Assembly (NCBI RefSeq): GCF_009192775.1 | Contig: NZ_VTFX01000001.1 | Coordinates: 62,001-126,000 of the forward strand | Source: Arthrobacter yangruifuii | GTDB taxonomy: Bacteria > Actinomycetota > Actinomycetes > Actinomycetales > Micrococcaceae | Direction: 5' to 3' | Length of the DNA: 64,000 nucleotides | Part shown: piece by piece, positions 52,236-61,705 of the stretch | Layout of the letters: each line of letters starts with the position of its first letter | Position numbering within the stretch: position 1 is the stretch's first letter | The notes under the pieces: generated by a model | What the model saw: only the letters and a program-made list of their open reading frames with translations | Told to the model about the DNA's origin: nothing | Databases searched by the model: none | Program-made: the position numbers and the translations under genes

Positions 52236-53396
52236 TTAGGTGCTGCTCTTTTTCCTAAAAACAAGATTGCCATAGCTTGAGGCACCGTGGTGAACGGATT
52301 TGGCGCGCGGCTGACGGTACACACTGACTTTGCCCACCAGCTGGACCGGTCCTGCGGACCCCGTACGCCGCAGCAGCGACTGGACCGCAGCGAGGCGTTC
52401 GTAGCTCGGCTGGGACCCGCCCAGCGAGAGCGCAGCGAGGGCCAGGACACGCTGGCGGACGGCGGGGGCAAGGTTCCGCAGCTGCGCTTCAGGCAGCAGC
52501 AGCTCCTCGGAATCCGTGCCGCTGCCGGCCGGGGCCGCGGCCCGCAGTTCCTCGAAAGACTGCGCTGCCACAGTGTCCAGATAATCGGCGTCGGCAGAGA
52601 GGATACGTGAGGAACGGAACAGTGCCTCGGCGATGCCGGGGCCCAGTTTGTCCTCCAGGAACGGCAGCACCTCGGTGCGGACCCGGGACCGGGCGTAGGC
52701 GGGATCCCGGTTGCTGGGATCATGCCACGGGTCCAGGCCGGCATGCCGGCAGATCTCCAGTGTCTGCTCCCGGCGCAGCCCCAGGAACGGCCGGAGATAT
52801 TTTCCGCGGACGGCGGGCATCCCGGCGAGGGAGCGCGTTCCCGAACCGCGCATCAGTCCCAGCAGGACCTGCTCGGCCTGGTCATCGAGGGTGTGGCCCA
52901 GGAGAACCGCATCGGCTCCCAGTTCCTCCACGACGGCGTCGAGGGCTGCGTACCGGACCGTCCGTGCCGCCGCTTCCGGGCCCATGCCGGACTCGGGTAC
53001 GGATACCTGCCGGACGAGGACGGGAGCCAGCCCCATCTGTTCGAGCTTGCCCCGGGCCGAGTCGGCCACCGCGGCGCTGTCCGGCTGCAGGCGGTGGTCA
53101 ACCACCACGGCGCCCACGCGGTAGTCCCCGCGCCGGGCGAAGAACGAGGCCGCCAACGCCAGGGCCAGGGAATCGGGACCGCCGCTGCAGGCCACCAGAA
53201 TCAGGGGCGGGAGCTCGCCGCCCGGGGCCAGGCCGGCGTCGCGCAGGGTGTCGCGGATGCTGTTGCGGGCATCTCCCAGCGTTGGAAGGAGCCGTTTGCG
53301 GACCCTCGGGGCGGGGCGGGAGGTGCGGCCGGAAGCAGTGTTCTCTGCGGAGCCGTCCTCGGGGGAGCCGTCAGCAGTCAGGTGTTTCTCGGGCAC
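52236..53396 (-). CDS. tilS: tRNA(Ile)-lysidine synthase
   Basis: A 386-residue enzyme that converts cytidine 34 of the AUA-reading tRNA-Ile to lysidine. The PP-loop motif [13 protein letters not shown] is at about 69-81, after a Ser/Pro/Arg-rich N-terminal extension of about 45 residues. [10 protein letters not shown] and [22 protein letters not shown] follow as expected. The GTG start codes [10 protein letters not shown]. It lies six bases from the metalloprotease stop. Confidence 0.95.
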   Translation of the reverse strand: MPEKHLTADGSPEDGSAENTASGRTSRPAPRVRKRLLPTLGDARNSIRDTLRDAGLAPGGELPPLILVACSGGPDSLALALAASFFARRGDYRVGAVVVDHRLQPDSAAVADSARGKLEQMGLAPVLVRQVSVPESGMGPEAAARTVRYAALDAVVEELGADAVLLGHTLDDQAEQVLLGLMRGSGTRSLAGMPAVRGKYLRPFLGLRREQTLEICRHAGLDPWHDPSNRDPAYARSRVRTEVLPFLEDKLGPGIAEALFRSSRILSADADYLDTVAAQSFEELRAAAPAGSGTDSEELLLPEAQLRNLAPAVRQRVLALAALSLGGSQPSYERLAAVQSLLRRTGSAGPVQLVGKVSVYRQPRAKSVHHGASSYGNLVFRKKSST

Positions 53397-53402
53397 GTTC
53401 GG

Positions 53403-54572
53403 TTACAGTCCCATCCTGGAAATCCATAGGTCGGCGGAGTGGATCTCCGCCTCGGTCGGGAGGTTTTCGGGGCGTTCCCAGACCCGGTTGAATCCTTCCA
53501 TGCCCACCCGGGAGGTGACCGCGCGGACAAAGCGGGCGCCGTCGCTGTATTGGCGCATTTTGGCGTCCAGGCCCAGAATCTGGCGGAAGAAGCGGTCCAT
53601 CCAGTTCCGCTTGGCGCCGCGGTTGTTGAACCGCTGCCGGATGGTCTTGACGCTGGGCACAATGCCCGCGTCCACGGCGTCCATCACCACGTTCGCGTGG
53701 CCTTCAAGAAGTGACATGACCGCCGTGAGGTGGGAGAGGCGTTCTTTGTCCCGGGGATCCTGCAGCAGGGACAACAGGTCCACGGACTTGTGCGGCACGC
53801 CGTCCGCGTCCAGCCCGTCCTTGGGAGCGGTCAGCGCCTTGACGGCGGACCCCAGCCGTTCGGAAAGGGTTGAGGCCGTGTCCATCATGCCGTTGGAGAG
53901 CTCGCTGATCTGCTCCAGCAGATGCCCGCGCAGCCACGGTGCGGCGGCAAACTGCACCCGGTGCGTCTGCTCGTGCAGGCAGACCCAAAGCCGGAAGTCC
54001 GCGGGTTCCACGTTCAGTTCGCGTTCCAGCGTGACGATATTCGGCGCCACGAGCAGCAGCCGCCCGCCGGGCTTGCCGACGCCGCCCAGGGCAGCAAAGG
54101 GATCATACTGACCCAGCACCTTGCTGGAGAGGAAGGCGAGGATAGCGCCCAGCTGCGCGCCGGTCACGGCTCCGCCCACCGCCGTATTGGCGGCGTCCAG
54201 CTGGTCCGGCCGGGTTTCGGCCAGGTGCTGCAGTGCCGGTCCCATCAGTACGGAGAAACTCTGGGAATTCGCGCGGGCCCAGGACGCGCGGTCCACGATC
54301 AGCACATCCGAATCCCGCAGGTCGCGGGCGGCTTCCAGCCCGGTGATGCGGTGGACGTGCGCCACGGAGGCGTCGGCGGCGGCACGCAGGTCAGCCACCG
54401 CAGCGCGGATCTCACGGGCGGTCATCTTCGGTCCGGGCGCCACCATGGCGGCGGCGGTCGAAGCTGCCAGGTCCCAGTTCACCAGCGCCGGCGCTGCGCC
54501 CGCGGGCGCACTGTTCCGTCCTGCCGCAGGCGCGGGGACAGGGGCGGGGCGGTTTCGCTCGTTGCTCTCCAT
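53403..54572 (-). CDS. Zinc-dependent metalloprotease (DUF2342/zincin_2 type)
   Basis: A 389-residue cytoplasmic protein. HEQTHRVQF at about 200-208 gives the HExxH zinc site, followed by HANVVMDAVDAG, which should supply the third ligand. The domain pattern, with AHVHRITGL and the GAVTGAQLGAILAFLSSKVLGQYDPF segment, is typical of the actinobacterial zincin family often linked by name to coenzyme F420. Substrate unknown. It is translated in line with dacB upstream and tilS downstream, which suggests a cell-envelope or growth role but does not prove one. The N-terminal 25 residues are Pro/Ala-rich. Confidence 0.85.
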   Translation of the reverse strand: MESNERNRPAPVPAPAAGRNSAPAGAAPALVNWDLAASTAAAMVAPGPKMTAREIRAAVADLRAAADASVAHVHRITGLEAARDLRDSDVLIVDRASWARANSQSFSVLMGPALQHLAETRPDQLDAANTAVGGAVTGAQLGAILAFLSSKVLGQYDPFAALGGVGKPGGRLLLVAPNIVTLERELNVEPADFRLWVCLHEQTHRVQFAAAPWLRGHLLEQISELSNGMMDTASTLSERLGSAVKALTAPKDGLDADGVPHKSVDLLSLLQDPRDKERLSHLTAVMSLLEGHANVVMDAVDAGIVPSVKTIRQRFNNRGAKRNWMDRFFRQILGLDAKMRQYSDGARFVRAVTSRVGMEGFNRVWERPENLPTEAEIHSADLWISRMGL

Positions 54573-54672
54573 GGGTCCATTCGACCACATCGGCTTCCGG
54601 CGCCACACCATCCGGGGCGAACAGGGCTGCTGCCGGCCGGGTCCGCTCGGTGTCAACAGGTCCGCACGGGTG

Positions 54673-56103
54673 TCAGCGGCAGCCGCATCCGGCCAGCACG
54701 GCGGCGGCGGCATCCACGGCATCCCGTGCCTGCCGGGTATTGCCGTCCAGCCCGCCGGCAAGGAAGGTGAAGGCAAGCACCCGGCCGTCGGCGTCGGTGG
54801 CGTATCCGCTCAGGGCGGTGACGGCCAGCAGGGTGCCGGTTTTGGCCCGCACAATTCCCGCCGCCGCGGAGTCGGCGCTTTCGTCGTAGCGTCCGGCCAG
54901 CGTGCCGCTCAGTCCCGCAACGGGCAGGCTGCCCGCCACCGAGCGCAGATCCGGGTCCGCGCCGGTCAGCAGGACCCGCATCAGCGAGGTCAGCTGCGCG
55001 GCGGAGACCGAGGTTTCCCCCGACAGTCCGCTGGCATCCCCCAGCACCATCGAGGAGGTGTCCACGCCAAGGGCGGACACCTGCGCCTTGACCGTTTCGA
55101 TTCCCCCGGCGAAGGACGCCTCCCGGCCTACGGCTGCCGCACTGAGCCGCGCCAGCGCCTCGGCCAGGTAGTTGTCTGAGTTCAGCAGCATGTACCCGAC
55201 CTGCTCGGTCAGCGGCGCCGAACGGACCTCGGCCAGGGGTACGGCTCCGGCGTCGGCGGTGCCGCGCTCCGCCTGCGGGTCCACGTCAATGCCGTGTGCG
55301 GCCAGGGCCGCGGCGAGCGCGGCGCGGTAGGACTCTCCGGCGGACAGGGCGGGATCGTCCACCCGCTGCCCCGGGCCGGTCCCCTCCTGCTCCCAGGCCG
55401 AGCTCACGGCAAGGGCATGAACGGGCGCAATTTCGCCGGCGTCTATGTCAGCCTGCCCCCAGGCGTCGGAGAGCGCCGGGCCGGTGAACAGCGAATCGTC
55501 CACCAGGACCTTCACCGGACCCTGCGTCCCGCCTGCGGCCAGGGCCGCGGCCGTCTGCTCCGCCAGAGTGGCCAGTCCGGCGCGGCCGGCCACCGACTCC
55601 GGGTCCGAATCCCCCTTGGTCAGCAGCACGTCTCCCCCGCCGCGCAGGACCACCGTTCCGGGGTCCTTCCCCGGCAGAGCCGTGGTGGGGAAGGACGTGT
55701 TCCCGTCCATCGCGGACAGTGCCGCGGCGGCGGTGAGGACCTTGAGGGTGGAGGCCGGGGCAAGCCCGGTGGAACCGCCGCGCTCATAAAGCACGGTGCC
55801 GGTCAGCGCATCCTGCACGACGGCGAAAAAAGTGCCGCTGCCTTCCACGGTCAGCCGGGCATCCAGCAGGCGTGCCAACTCCGCCGTACCGGGCAGCGGG
55901 TCTCCCGCCTGCGGCGCGGACACCGCTGAACCGCCGGTGAGTTCCGCTGGCGGTTCCTGGTAATCCGGGACCACTTCGGCACGGGGCAGCCGCTCGCCTC
56001 CTTCCCAGGAGGCTGCGACCGGCGGGAGGGCATAGCAGGCCAGCGGAACCAGCAGCGCTGCAAAGGCCAGCGCCAGCACCATGCCGGAGAACATCCGGGA
56101 CAT
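54673..56103 (-). CDS. dacB: D-alanyl-D-alanine carboxypeptidase/endopeptidase (PBP4, DacB type)
   Basis: A 476-residue enzyme anchored outside the membrane that trims peptidoglycan stem peptides. N-terminal membrane segment MVLALAFAALLVPLACYAL (about 8-26). Catalytic motifs: SxxK in ASTLKVL (Ser118, Lys121), SDN in LLNSDNYLAEAL (about 320) and KTG in VRAKTGTLLAVTALSGYA (about 430). A large insert between SxxK and SDN is normal for class C PBPs. First gene of the leftward run and divergent from ppa. Confidence 0.94.
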   Translation of the reverse strand: MSRMFSGMVLALAFAALLVPLACYALPPVAASWEGGERLPRAEVVPDYQEPPAELTGGSAVSAPQAGDPLPGTAELARLLDARLTVEGSGTFFAVVQDALTGTVLYERGGSTGLAPASTLKVLTAAAALSAMDGNTSFPTTALPGKDPGTVVLRGGGDVLLTKGDSDPESVAGRAGLATLAEQTAAALAAGGTQGPVKVLVDDSLFTGPALSDAWGQADIDAGEIAPVHALAVSSAWEQEGTGPGQRVDDPALSAGESYRAALAAALAAHGIDVDPQAERGTADAGAVPLAEVRSAPLTEQVGYMLLNSDNYLAEALARLSAAAVGREASFAGGIETVKAQVSALGVDTSSMVLGDASGLSGETSVSAAQLTSLMRVLLTGADPDLRSVAGSLPVAGLSGTLAGRYDESADSAAAGIVRAKTGTLLAVTALSGYATDADGRVLAFTFLAGGLDGNTRQARDAVDAAAAVLAGCGCR

Positions 56104-56305
56104 GTTCCACCGACTCTTTCACTCTCGCCGGCAAATCCGGCCAACGGGTCCTGTGCGTCGAACACGGCGCGGGACATATATCTTTAAGACTAGACCGACG
56201 CCGACGCCCGCCCTGACCTTTGCGGATCGCGGGCATGCCGGTGCATGATCGCCGTCAGTATCTTTCCAGTGGTTCCTCAGCGGGCCACGCCAGTGAGGAG
56301 TCGCA

Positions 56306-56863
56306 ATGCCAGAAACCATGAAGCTTGACGTCACCATCGAGATCCCCAAGGGATCCCGGGTCAAGTACGAAATTGACCACGAAACCCACCGCCTGCGCCT
56401 GGACCGGGTCCTGTTCACCGCCATGGCCTACCCCACCCACTACGGCTACTTCGAAAACACCCTGGGCGAGGACGGCGATCCGCTGGACGCGCTGGTGATG
56501 CTGCAGGACTTCGACCTGATGCCCGGCGTGCTGGTGGAATCCCGCCCCATCGGCGTGTTCAACATGGTGGATGACGGCGGCGGAGACGCCAAGGTCCTGT
56601 GCGTTCCCGTGGACCCCCGCTTTGACCACATCCAGGACCTCTCCGATGTGTCCAGCTTCCTCCTGGATGAAATCAAGCACTTCTTCACCAAGTACAAGGA
56701 CCTGGAGCCGGGCAAGTGGGTTGAAGCCGCTGACTGGGCAGGCCGCGAGGCCGCCGAGGCCGAGGTCAAGGCTTCCCTGGCCCGTTTCGCCGCCCACGGC
56801 GAAGGCCACGAAGACGACGAAGCCCAGGGCCGCGACGTCGACGCCAACCCGGTGAACAACTAA
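56306..56863 (+). CDS. ppa: Inorganic pyrophosphatase
   Basis: A soluble family I pyrophosphatase of 185 residues that splits PPi from biosynthesis. [20 protein letters not shown] near the N-terminus and the metal motif [11 protein letters not shown] about 55-65 are intact, as is the KDLEPGKWV segment. The last 25 residues (after the normal end near residue 160) form an acidic/His tail, [18 protein letters not shown], longer than usual. GAGGAGTCGCA gives the ribosome site. It is monocistronic, with a terminator close behind. Confidence 0.95.
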   Translation: MPETMKLDVTIEIPKGSRVKYEIDHETHRLRLDRVLFTAMAYPTHYGYFENTLGEDGDPLDALVMLQDFDLMPGVLVESRPIGVFNMVDDGGGDAKVLCVPVDPRFDHIQDLSDVSSFLLDEIKHFFTKYKDLEPGKWVEAADWAGREAAEAEVKASLARFAAHGEGHEDDEAQGRDVDANPVNN

Positions 56864-56875
56864 CTTCCGCGCAAA

Positions 56876-56913
56876 CGACGGCGGCCGGTCCCCTCAGGGG
56901 CCGGCCGCCGTCG
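56876..56913 (+). terminator. Terminator after ppa
   Basis: CGACGGCGGCCGG-T-CCCC, loop TCA, GGGG, then the exact complement of the first 13 bases: a 17-bp stem with one bulge, 12 bases after the ppa stop. Confidence 0.88.
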
Positions 56914-56942
56914 TCGGTTAACGCCGTGTTAGGGCCGTTGAC

Positions 56943-57151
56943 TCATCCGTGTGTCCGCCGCCGGGCCCAGGTACGCACGTCAGAGGCATAGGTGCGTGAG
57001 GGGAAAAGTGCCACGGCCACCGCAACCAGAAGGACCACCCAGCTGGAGGTCAGCCAGGCCACCCAGAGCCCCAGCAGGATAACCCCGCAGGCGAACAGCA
57101 GGGAAGCAGCGGTCGGCGGTTCGGGCGCGGCGGGTGCTCGGTGCTGGTCAT
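56943..57151 (-). pseudogene. Small membrane protein gene with an apparent frameshift
   Basis: The ATG at 57151 opens MTSTEHPPRPNRR and then runs out of sense to an early stop near 57050. The next frame carries a typical small membrane protein, ASLLFACGVILLGLWVAWL then SSWVVLLVAVAVALFPSRTY and a basic tail to the stop at 56943, but has no start codon of its own. Adding one base near 57110 would join them into a 69-residue two-helix protein. This is either a one-base deletion (true or sequencing error) or a gene with an unusual start in the second frame. It is divergent from the SatD-like gene. Confidence 0.6.
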
Positions 57152-57209
57152 GCGGCCGACTCTACCCCGCGGGTGGAAAACGCGGCCCGCCACCCACCGG
57201 GACGCGCCG

Positions 57210-57225
57210 CAACCGCAATCGGTTG
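57210..57225. promoter_or_regulatory. Palindrome between divergent genes (operator candidate)
   Basis: CAACCG-CAAT-CGGTTG, a perfect inverted repeat 31 bases before the SatD-like start and 59 before the ATG of the frameshifted membrane gene. If the SatD-like protein is a DNA-binding regulator, it could bind here. Confidence 0.4.
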
Positions 57226-57255
57226 TTTTCAACGCGCGTCTGACATGCTGGTGCC

Positions 57256-57897
57256 ATGCATTTTGTGCTGACCATCAACCAGCGGGATTCCCGCGACGTC
57301 GGGGACCTGGTTCCGGAACTGATCCGGTCCCTGCGTCATCTGCCGGCCGCGGTTCCTTTCCAGCGGACCGTCGGAGATGAGGCCCAGGGGGTGCCTGCAG
57401 ATGCAGCCGCGGCGGTGGATGCAGCCCTCATCGCAGTCCGGCAGCGCCGCTGGCATGTGGGCGTGGGCGTCGGGGAGCTGTTCCCTGCCGAGAATTCCCC
57501 GCTTGATCTGAAGGATGCACGCGGACACGGCCTGGTCTATTCCCGGCGTGCCGTGGAACGTGCCCAGCGAACAGGCGACCGCGTTCCGCTGGCCGTGGAC
57601 GGGCCGGACGGGGAGCTGGCAGCGGAGGCGGAAGCCGTACTGCGGCTGCTCGGCCTGATTGTGGCAGCGCGGACCGAGGCCGAGTGGAAAGTGCTGGATC
57701 TGATGACTCCCGGAGCGCGCGGGCAGCAGAAATTCGTTGCCCAGGAACTGGGCATCACCGCGCAGGCCGTGAGCAAGGCAGTGGTCCGGTCCCACTGGAC
57801 CGAGGAGTGGGCCACCCGCCCCGCGGCCGCCCGGCTGCTCGGGCTGGCGTACGGTCCGGCCGTGCTTCCACCGGCCGCACTGCCCTACCGGGCGTGA
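57256..57897 (+). CDS. SatD-like protein with a C-terminal MarR-type helix-turn-helix
   Basis: A 213-residue soluble protein. The first 120 residues form an alpha/beta domain (FVLTINQRDSRDVGDLVPEL, then FQRTVGDEAQGV and a GVGVGELF turn). The C-terminal third carries a helix-turn-helix, KFVAQELGITAQAVSKAVVRSHW. The order resembles the SatD family. No cyclase or kinase active site is apparent. Regulation of the adjacent small membrane gene through the palindrome in between is only a hypothesis. Confidence 0.62.
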   Translation: MHFVLTINQRDSRDVGDLVPELIRSLRHLPAAVPFQRTVGDEAQGVPADAAAAVDAALIAVRQRRWHVGVGVGELFPAENSPLDLKDARGHGLVYSRRAVERAQRTGDRVPLAVDGPDGELAAEAEAVLRLLGLIVAARTEAEWKVLDLMTPGARGQQKFVAQELGITAQAVSKAVVRSHWTEEWATRPAAARLLGLAYGPAVLPPAALPYRA

Positions 57898-57898
57898 A

Positions 57899-58747
57899 CT
57901 ACGCCGCGCCGTCCAACACGCTGGCCAGGACGTTGACCGCGCCGTCCTCGTAAACCGTGCCGGTGACCTCGGAGGCCACGGCCAGCACCTCGTCCGGAGC
58001 CTGCCCCATGGCCACGCCCCGGGCCGCCCAGTCCAGCATTTCAATATCGTTGCGCCCGTCGCCCAGGGCAACGGTCAGCGTGGGGTCGACCTCCAGCCGA
58101 CGCCGGACCTGCTCCAGTGCGCTGGCCTTGGTGACGCCCGCCGCGGCAATGTCCAGCCAGGCGGTCCATCCGACGGAATACGTCACCCCGTGCAGGCCGA
58201 TTGCCTGTACGGCCGAGCCGAATTCCTCCGCGGTGCTGTCGGTGCTGAAGACCACCACGCGGACTGCCTGCACGTCCAGCAGGGTTTCGAAGTCCACGGC
58301 GAGGGCCTCGGCGCCGAAGCTGGCGTCCTGGAATCGTTCCGTGGACAGGAACCGCCCTTCAGCGTCCTCCAGCGCGAATTTGGCGGCCGGCAGTTTGGCC
58401 CGGAGCGCAGCCAGCGCCGGCTTCGGGTCAAAGACCACCCGGTCCAGCACTTCGTAGCCGTCCTCCAGTGACGGGTCCAGGCGCAGGGTCACGGCGCCGT
58501 TGGAGCAGACGCAGTATCCCGTGGTCAGGCCAAGGAGTTCGAGGATGGGCAGCGCCGCCCCGTAGGACCTTCCTGTGGCAATCACCAGATGGTGGCCCGC
58601 CTCGATGGCGTCGCGCGCGGCGACGCGCACGCCCGGGGACATGTGGCCGTCGTGGTCCACGAGGGTGCCGTCCACGTCCAGCGCTACGAGGTGCCGCTTG
58701 TCAGGTGCCTGCTGGTCTTCGATGCCAGCTGTACTCAGTGTTGTCAT
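57899..58747 (-). CDS. HAD-superfamily hydrolase, Cof subfamily IIB
   Basis: A 282-residue phosphatase for small phosphorylated metabolites. Motif I VALDVDGTLVDHDGH (about 22-36), motif II in IATGRSYGAALPIL, the cap domain about 90-180, and motif IV LGDGRNDIEMLDWAARGVAMG (about 228-248) are clear. No substrate specificity can be read. It lies one base from the stop of the SatD-like gene on the other strand. Confidence 0.88.
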   Translation of the reverse strand: MTTLSTAGIEDQQAPDKRHLVALDVDGTLVDHDGHMSPGVRVAARDAIEAGHHLVIATGRSYGAALPILELLGLTTGYCVCSNGAVTLRLDPSLEDGYEVLDRVVFDPKPALAALRAKLPAAKFALEDAEGRFLSTERFQDASFGAEALAVDFETLLDVQAVRVVVFSTDSTAEEFGSAVQAIGLHGVTYSVGWTAWLDIAAAGVTKASALEQVRRRLEVDPTLTVALGDGRNDIEMLDWAARGVAMGQAPDEVLAVASEVTGTVYEDGAVNVLASVLDGAA

Positions 58748-58818
58748 CGTTTTATCTAAACATCCCTCACCGGGATGGCGGTAGGAGACAGGCCATAGGA
58801 GTGCGGCGGCGGGGACGC

Positions 58819-58851
58819 AAACGGCGGGACCTGTGGCAGGTCCCGCCGTTT
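58819..58851 (-). terminator. Terminator after serS
   Basis: AAACGGCGGGACCT and its exact complement across GTGGC, 27 bases after the serS stop on the minus strand, with a T-run on the outer side. Confidence 0.9.
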
Positions 58852-58878
58852 TGGTGCGGACGCGGTCTTTCCCGGACC

Positions 58879-60153
58879 TTAGAGGACCGGAAGGACTTCC
58901 AGTCCGCCCAGGTATGGCTGGAGGGCGGCCGGCACGTTCACCGAGCCGTCCGGGTTCTGGTGGTGTTCCAGGATGGCGACAATCCAGCGGGTAGTGGCCA
59001 GGGTGCCGTTCAGGGTGGCGACGGCGCGGGTGCCCTTGCCTTCGCCCTGGCGTTCGCGGATGTTCAGCCTGCGGGCCTGGAAGGTGGTGCAGTTGGAGGT
59101 GGAGGTCAGCTCGCGGTAGGCGTTCTGGGTGGGGACCCAGGCCTCGCAGTCGAACTTCCGTGCCGCGGACATGCCCAGGTCACCGGCGGCCGTGTCGATG
59201 ACCCGGTAGGGCAGTTCGACCTTGGCCAGCATTTCCTCTTCCCAGGCCAGCAGGCGCCGGTGCTCTTCAGCAGCGTCTTCCGGCCGGGTGTAGACGAACA
59301 TTTCCACTTTGTTGAACTGGTGCACGCGGATGATGCCGCGGGTGTCCTTGCCGTGGGATCCGGCTTCACGGCGGTAGCAGGAGGACCAGCCGGCGTAGCG
59401 GACGGGTCCGCCGTCGAGCTCAAGGATCTCATCCGCGTGGTAACCGGCCAGCGGCACCTCCGAAGTGCCCACCAGGTACAGGTCATCTTCAGCCAGCCGG
59501 TAGATCTCGGCGTCGTGGGCCACGTCGAAACCGGTGCCCTGCATCGTCTCCGGACGGACCAGGGTGGGGGTAATCATCGGGACAAACCCGGCCTTCACGG
59601 CCTGGTCCATGGCCATGTTCAGCAGGGCCAGTTCCAGGCGGGCGCCCACGCCGCGCAGGAAGTAGAAGCGGGAACCGGAGACCTTGGCGCCGCGTTCCAT
59701 GTCGATGGCGCCCAGCAGCTCACCGATCTCCAGGTGGTCGCGCGGAGCAAAGCCCTCGGCCTCGAAGTCGCGGGGCGTGCCGACGGTCTTGACGACCTCG
59801 AAGTCGTCCTCGCCGCCAACGGGGACACCGTCGGACACCAGGTTCGGGATCCGGCGCAGCAGTGCATCGGATTCCGCCTGGATGGCGTCAGCTTCGGCGC
59901 CGGCGGCCTTGACCGCGCCGGCCAGTTCCTTCACCTCGGCCAGAAGTGCCTGCTTCTCTTCGCCCTTGGCGGCGGCAACGCGCTTGCCGAAGGCATTCTG
60001 TTCGGCACGCAGGGTCTCATAGCGGGTCCGGGCATCACGGCGGGCGGCGTCCGCGGAAATGATCGCGTCCACAATGCTCTCGTCGGCCAGCCGGGCACGC
60101 TGCGAGGCTCGGAATTTTTCAGGATTTTCGCGGAGCTCATTTACATCGATCAC
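58879..60153 (-). CDS. serS: Seryl-tRNA synthetase
   Basis: A 424-residue class II enzyme. The N-terminal long coiled-coil arm that grips tRNA-Ser spans about 30-110 ([23 protein letters not shown] is part). The core has motif 2 ([32 protein letters not shown]) and motif 3 ([26 protein letters not shown]). GTG start beginning [14 protein letters not shown]. It is monocistronic and divergent from the lipid kinase gene. Confidence 0.97.
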   Translation of the reverse strand: MIDVNELRENPEKFRASQRARLADESIVDAIISADAARRDARTRYETLRAEQNAFGKRVAAAKGEEKQALLAEVKELAGAVKAAGAEADAIQAESDALLRRIPNLVSDGVPVGGEDDFEVVKTVGTPRDFEAEGFAPRDHLEIGELLGAIDMERGAKVSGSRFYFLRGVGARLELALLNMAMDQAVKAGFVPMITPTLVRPETMQGTGFDVAHDAEIYRLAEDDLYLVGTSEVPLAGYHADEILELDGGPVRYAGWSSCYRREAGSHGKDTRGIIRVHQFNKVEMFVYTRPEDAAEEHRRLLAWEEEMLAKVELPYRVIDTAAGDLGMSAARKFDCEAWVPTQNAYRELTSTSNCTTFQARRLNIRERQGEGKGTRAVATLNGTLATTRWIVAILEHHQNPDGSVNVPAALQPYLGGLEVLPVL

Positions 60154-60220
60154 GTCTCAAGAGTACCGAAAACCCGCCCGGCCTTGGCGGCGCCCCGCGG
60201 CGGCTATTCTGGGAGGCATC

Positions 60221-61294
60221 ATGCCCGTTGAAATCACGCTCTTCCTGGTCCTCTGCGCCGCCCTGCTAGCCTCCGCGGCGACGTGGGTCATCATCGGCAA
60301 CCGAAGCCGGAAGCGGGCGGCGGCGGATGCGGCGGTCTTCGCCCCGCGGGGAGCCGCGCACCAGCGGGTCGCCATGGTCATCAATCCGATCAAGGCACTG
60401 GCGCCCGACGCTGCAGCGCTGCTGCGGGCATCCTGCGACCTTGCGGGCTGGGATCCGCCGCTGATCCTGGAAACCACTGTGGACAGCCCCGGTTACCTGC
60501 AGGCGCTGCAGGCGCTGGAGTCCGGGGCCGACGTCGTCCTCGCAGCGGGCGGCGACGGCACCATCCGCGAGGTCTCCCGGGCCGTGGCCCATTCGGGAGC
60601 CGCCCTGGGACTGATTCCGCTGGGTACCGGCAACCTGCTGGCCCGGAACCTGGACATCTCGGTGGCGGACCTGACCGGCAATATCCGCAACGCCCTGCAC
60701 GGGGACGTGCGGCAGATCGATATGGCATCGATCCTGCTGGAGAATGAGGCAACCGGCCACAGCTCCCACAACGCGTTCCTGGTGATGGGCGGAATCGGCC
60801 TGGATGCGCAGGTCATTGCAGCCACCCGGGATGAGCTGAAAAAGCGGGTGGGCTGGCTGGCCTACAGCGAGGCCGGCGTCCGCCTGCTGCCGGGGCGCCG
60901 CACCCGCATGACCGTCAGCATTGACGACGGCCCGCCGCAGTCGCAGAAGGTCCACAGCGTGCTGGTGGCCAACACCGGCCGCCTGCCGGCAGGAATCGAC
61001 TTCATTCCGGACGCGGTGGTGGATGACGGGCTGCTGGACGCCATCATCATGAGCCCGCGCAGCGTCCTGGGCTGGGCCTGGGTGGCAGGAAAAGTGATGA
61101 CGCGCTATCCCAAGGACCTCCCGGTGATCCACCACCACCGGGTGAAGAAAATCAGGGTAACCGTCGCGGAACCCACCCAGACCCAGCTCGACGGAGACCT
61201 CACCGGTTCCGCCACCGCCATTACCGTCGAGGTGGACGCGGGCGCCCTGCTGGTCCGTGTTCCGCCCTCCCCCGTCCTGGCGCCCGGAACGTAA
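60221..61294 (+). CDS. Diacylglycerol/sphingosine kinase-family lipid kinase
   Basis: A 357-residue DAGK-catalytic-domain protein anchored by an N-terminal membrane helix (VEITLFLVLCAALLASAATWVII). The ATP site GGDGTIREVSRA (about 111-122) and GTGNLLARNLDI (about 136-147) are intact, and a later GIGLDAQVIA fits the YegS/DgkB fold. The likely substrate is diacylglycerol or a related lipid. The ATG at 60221 has GGGAGG five bases upstream; the longer frame overlaps serS and is rejected. Confidence 0.9.
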   Translation: MPVEITLFLVLCAALLASAATWVIIGNRSRKRAAADAAVFAPRGAAHQRVAMVINPIKALAPDAAALLRASCDLAGWDPPLILETTVDSPGYLQALQALESGADVVLAAGGDGTIREVSRAVAHSGAALGLIPLGTGNLLARNLDISVADLTGNIRNALHGDVRQIDMASILLENEATGHSSHNAFLVMGGIGLDAQVIAATRDELKKRVGWLAYSEAGVRLLPGRRTRMTVSIDDGPPQSQKVHSVLVANTGRLPAGIDFIPDAVVDDGLLDAIIMSPRSVLGWAWVAGKVMTRYPKDLPVIHHHRVKKIRVTVAEPTQTQLDGDLTGSATAITVEVDAGALLVRVPPSPVLAPGT

Positions 61295-61296
61295 AA

Positions 61297-61325
61297 CGGC
61301 ACCGCACCCCCGGGGTGCGGTGCCG
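61297..61325. terminator. Bidirectional terminator between convergent genes
   Basis: CGGCACCGCACCCC and its exact complement with a one-base centre, two bases after the lipid kinase stop. It serves both the kinase gene and the small acidic gene facing it. Confidence 0.8.
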
Positions 61326-61341
61326 CTAAGACAGAAGGACG

Positions 61342-61608
61342 TTACTTGCCGTCCTGCGTCCCCTCGGAGTCGGTGTAGCCGCCTTCGCGGTCCCTGTCCG
61401 TCCGGGCGCCGTCGGCGTCGGTGTACTTGCCCTCATCGTCGGAGAGCGAGGACTTGGACGCCTGGTCACGGATCAGGGCTTCCTCCTCGGCGAACCGGAT
61501 GTCGTTGCCCTGGTCTCCAACGTCACCGCGGTAATTGTCGTCATTGGTGGAAACACCGCTGGGCTTCGGGTCCTTGAGCTGTTCTTCTTCATTGGGGTAC
61601 TCGCTCAT
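61342..61608 (-). CDS. Small acidic hydrophilic protein of unknown function
   Basis: An 88-residue protein with no hydrophobic core, rich in Asp, Glu, Asn and Gly (SEYPNEEEQLKDPKPSGV, then DDEGKYTDADGARTDRDREG). It looks intrinsically disordered, like many actinobacterial stress-associated small proteins. The ATG at 61608 has GAAGGAAGG upstream, a strong site that supports expression. No family recognised. Confidence 0.7.
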   Translation of the reverse strand: MSEYPNEEEQLKDPKPSGVSTNDDNYRGDVGDQGNDIRFAEEEALIRDQASKSSLSDDEGKYTDADGARTDRDREGGYTDSEGTQDGK

Positions 61609-61705
61609 GCCGGCACCTTCCTTCGTTGGGGTGGTTGTCCAGTGCGCCAATACTGCGCGCGCCTTCCATCAGCATACTTATTGCCGCCTCCGGCGGAAAC
61701 CCCGG

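Noticed and set aside
58468-60231. A 587-codon open frame on the plus strand
   Set aside because: It lies opposite serS and the HAD gene and reads as antisense composition.
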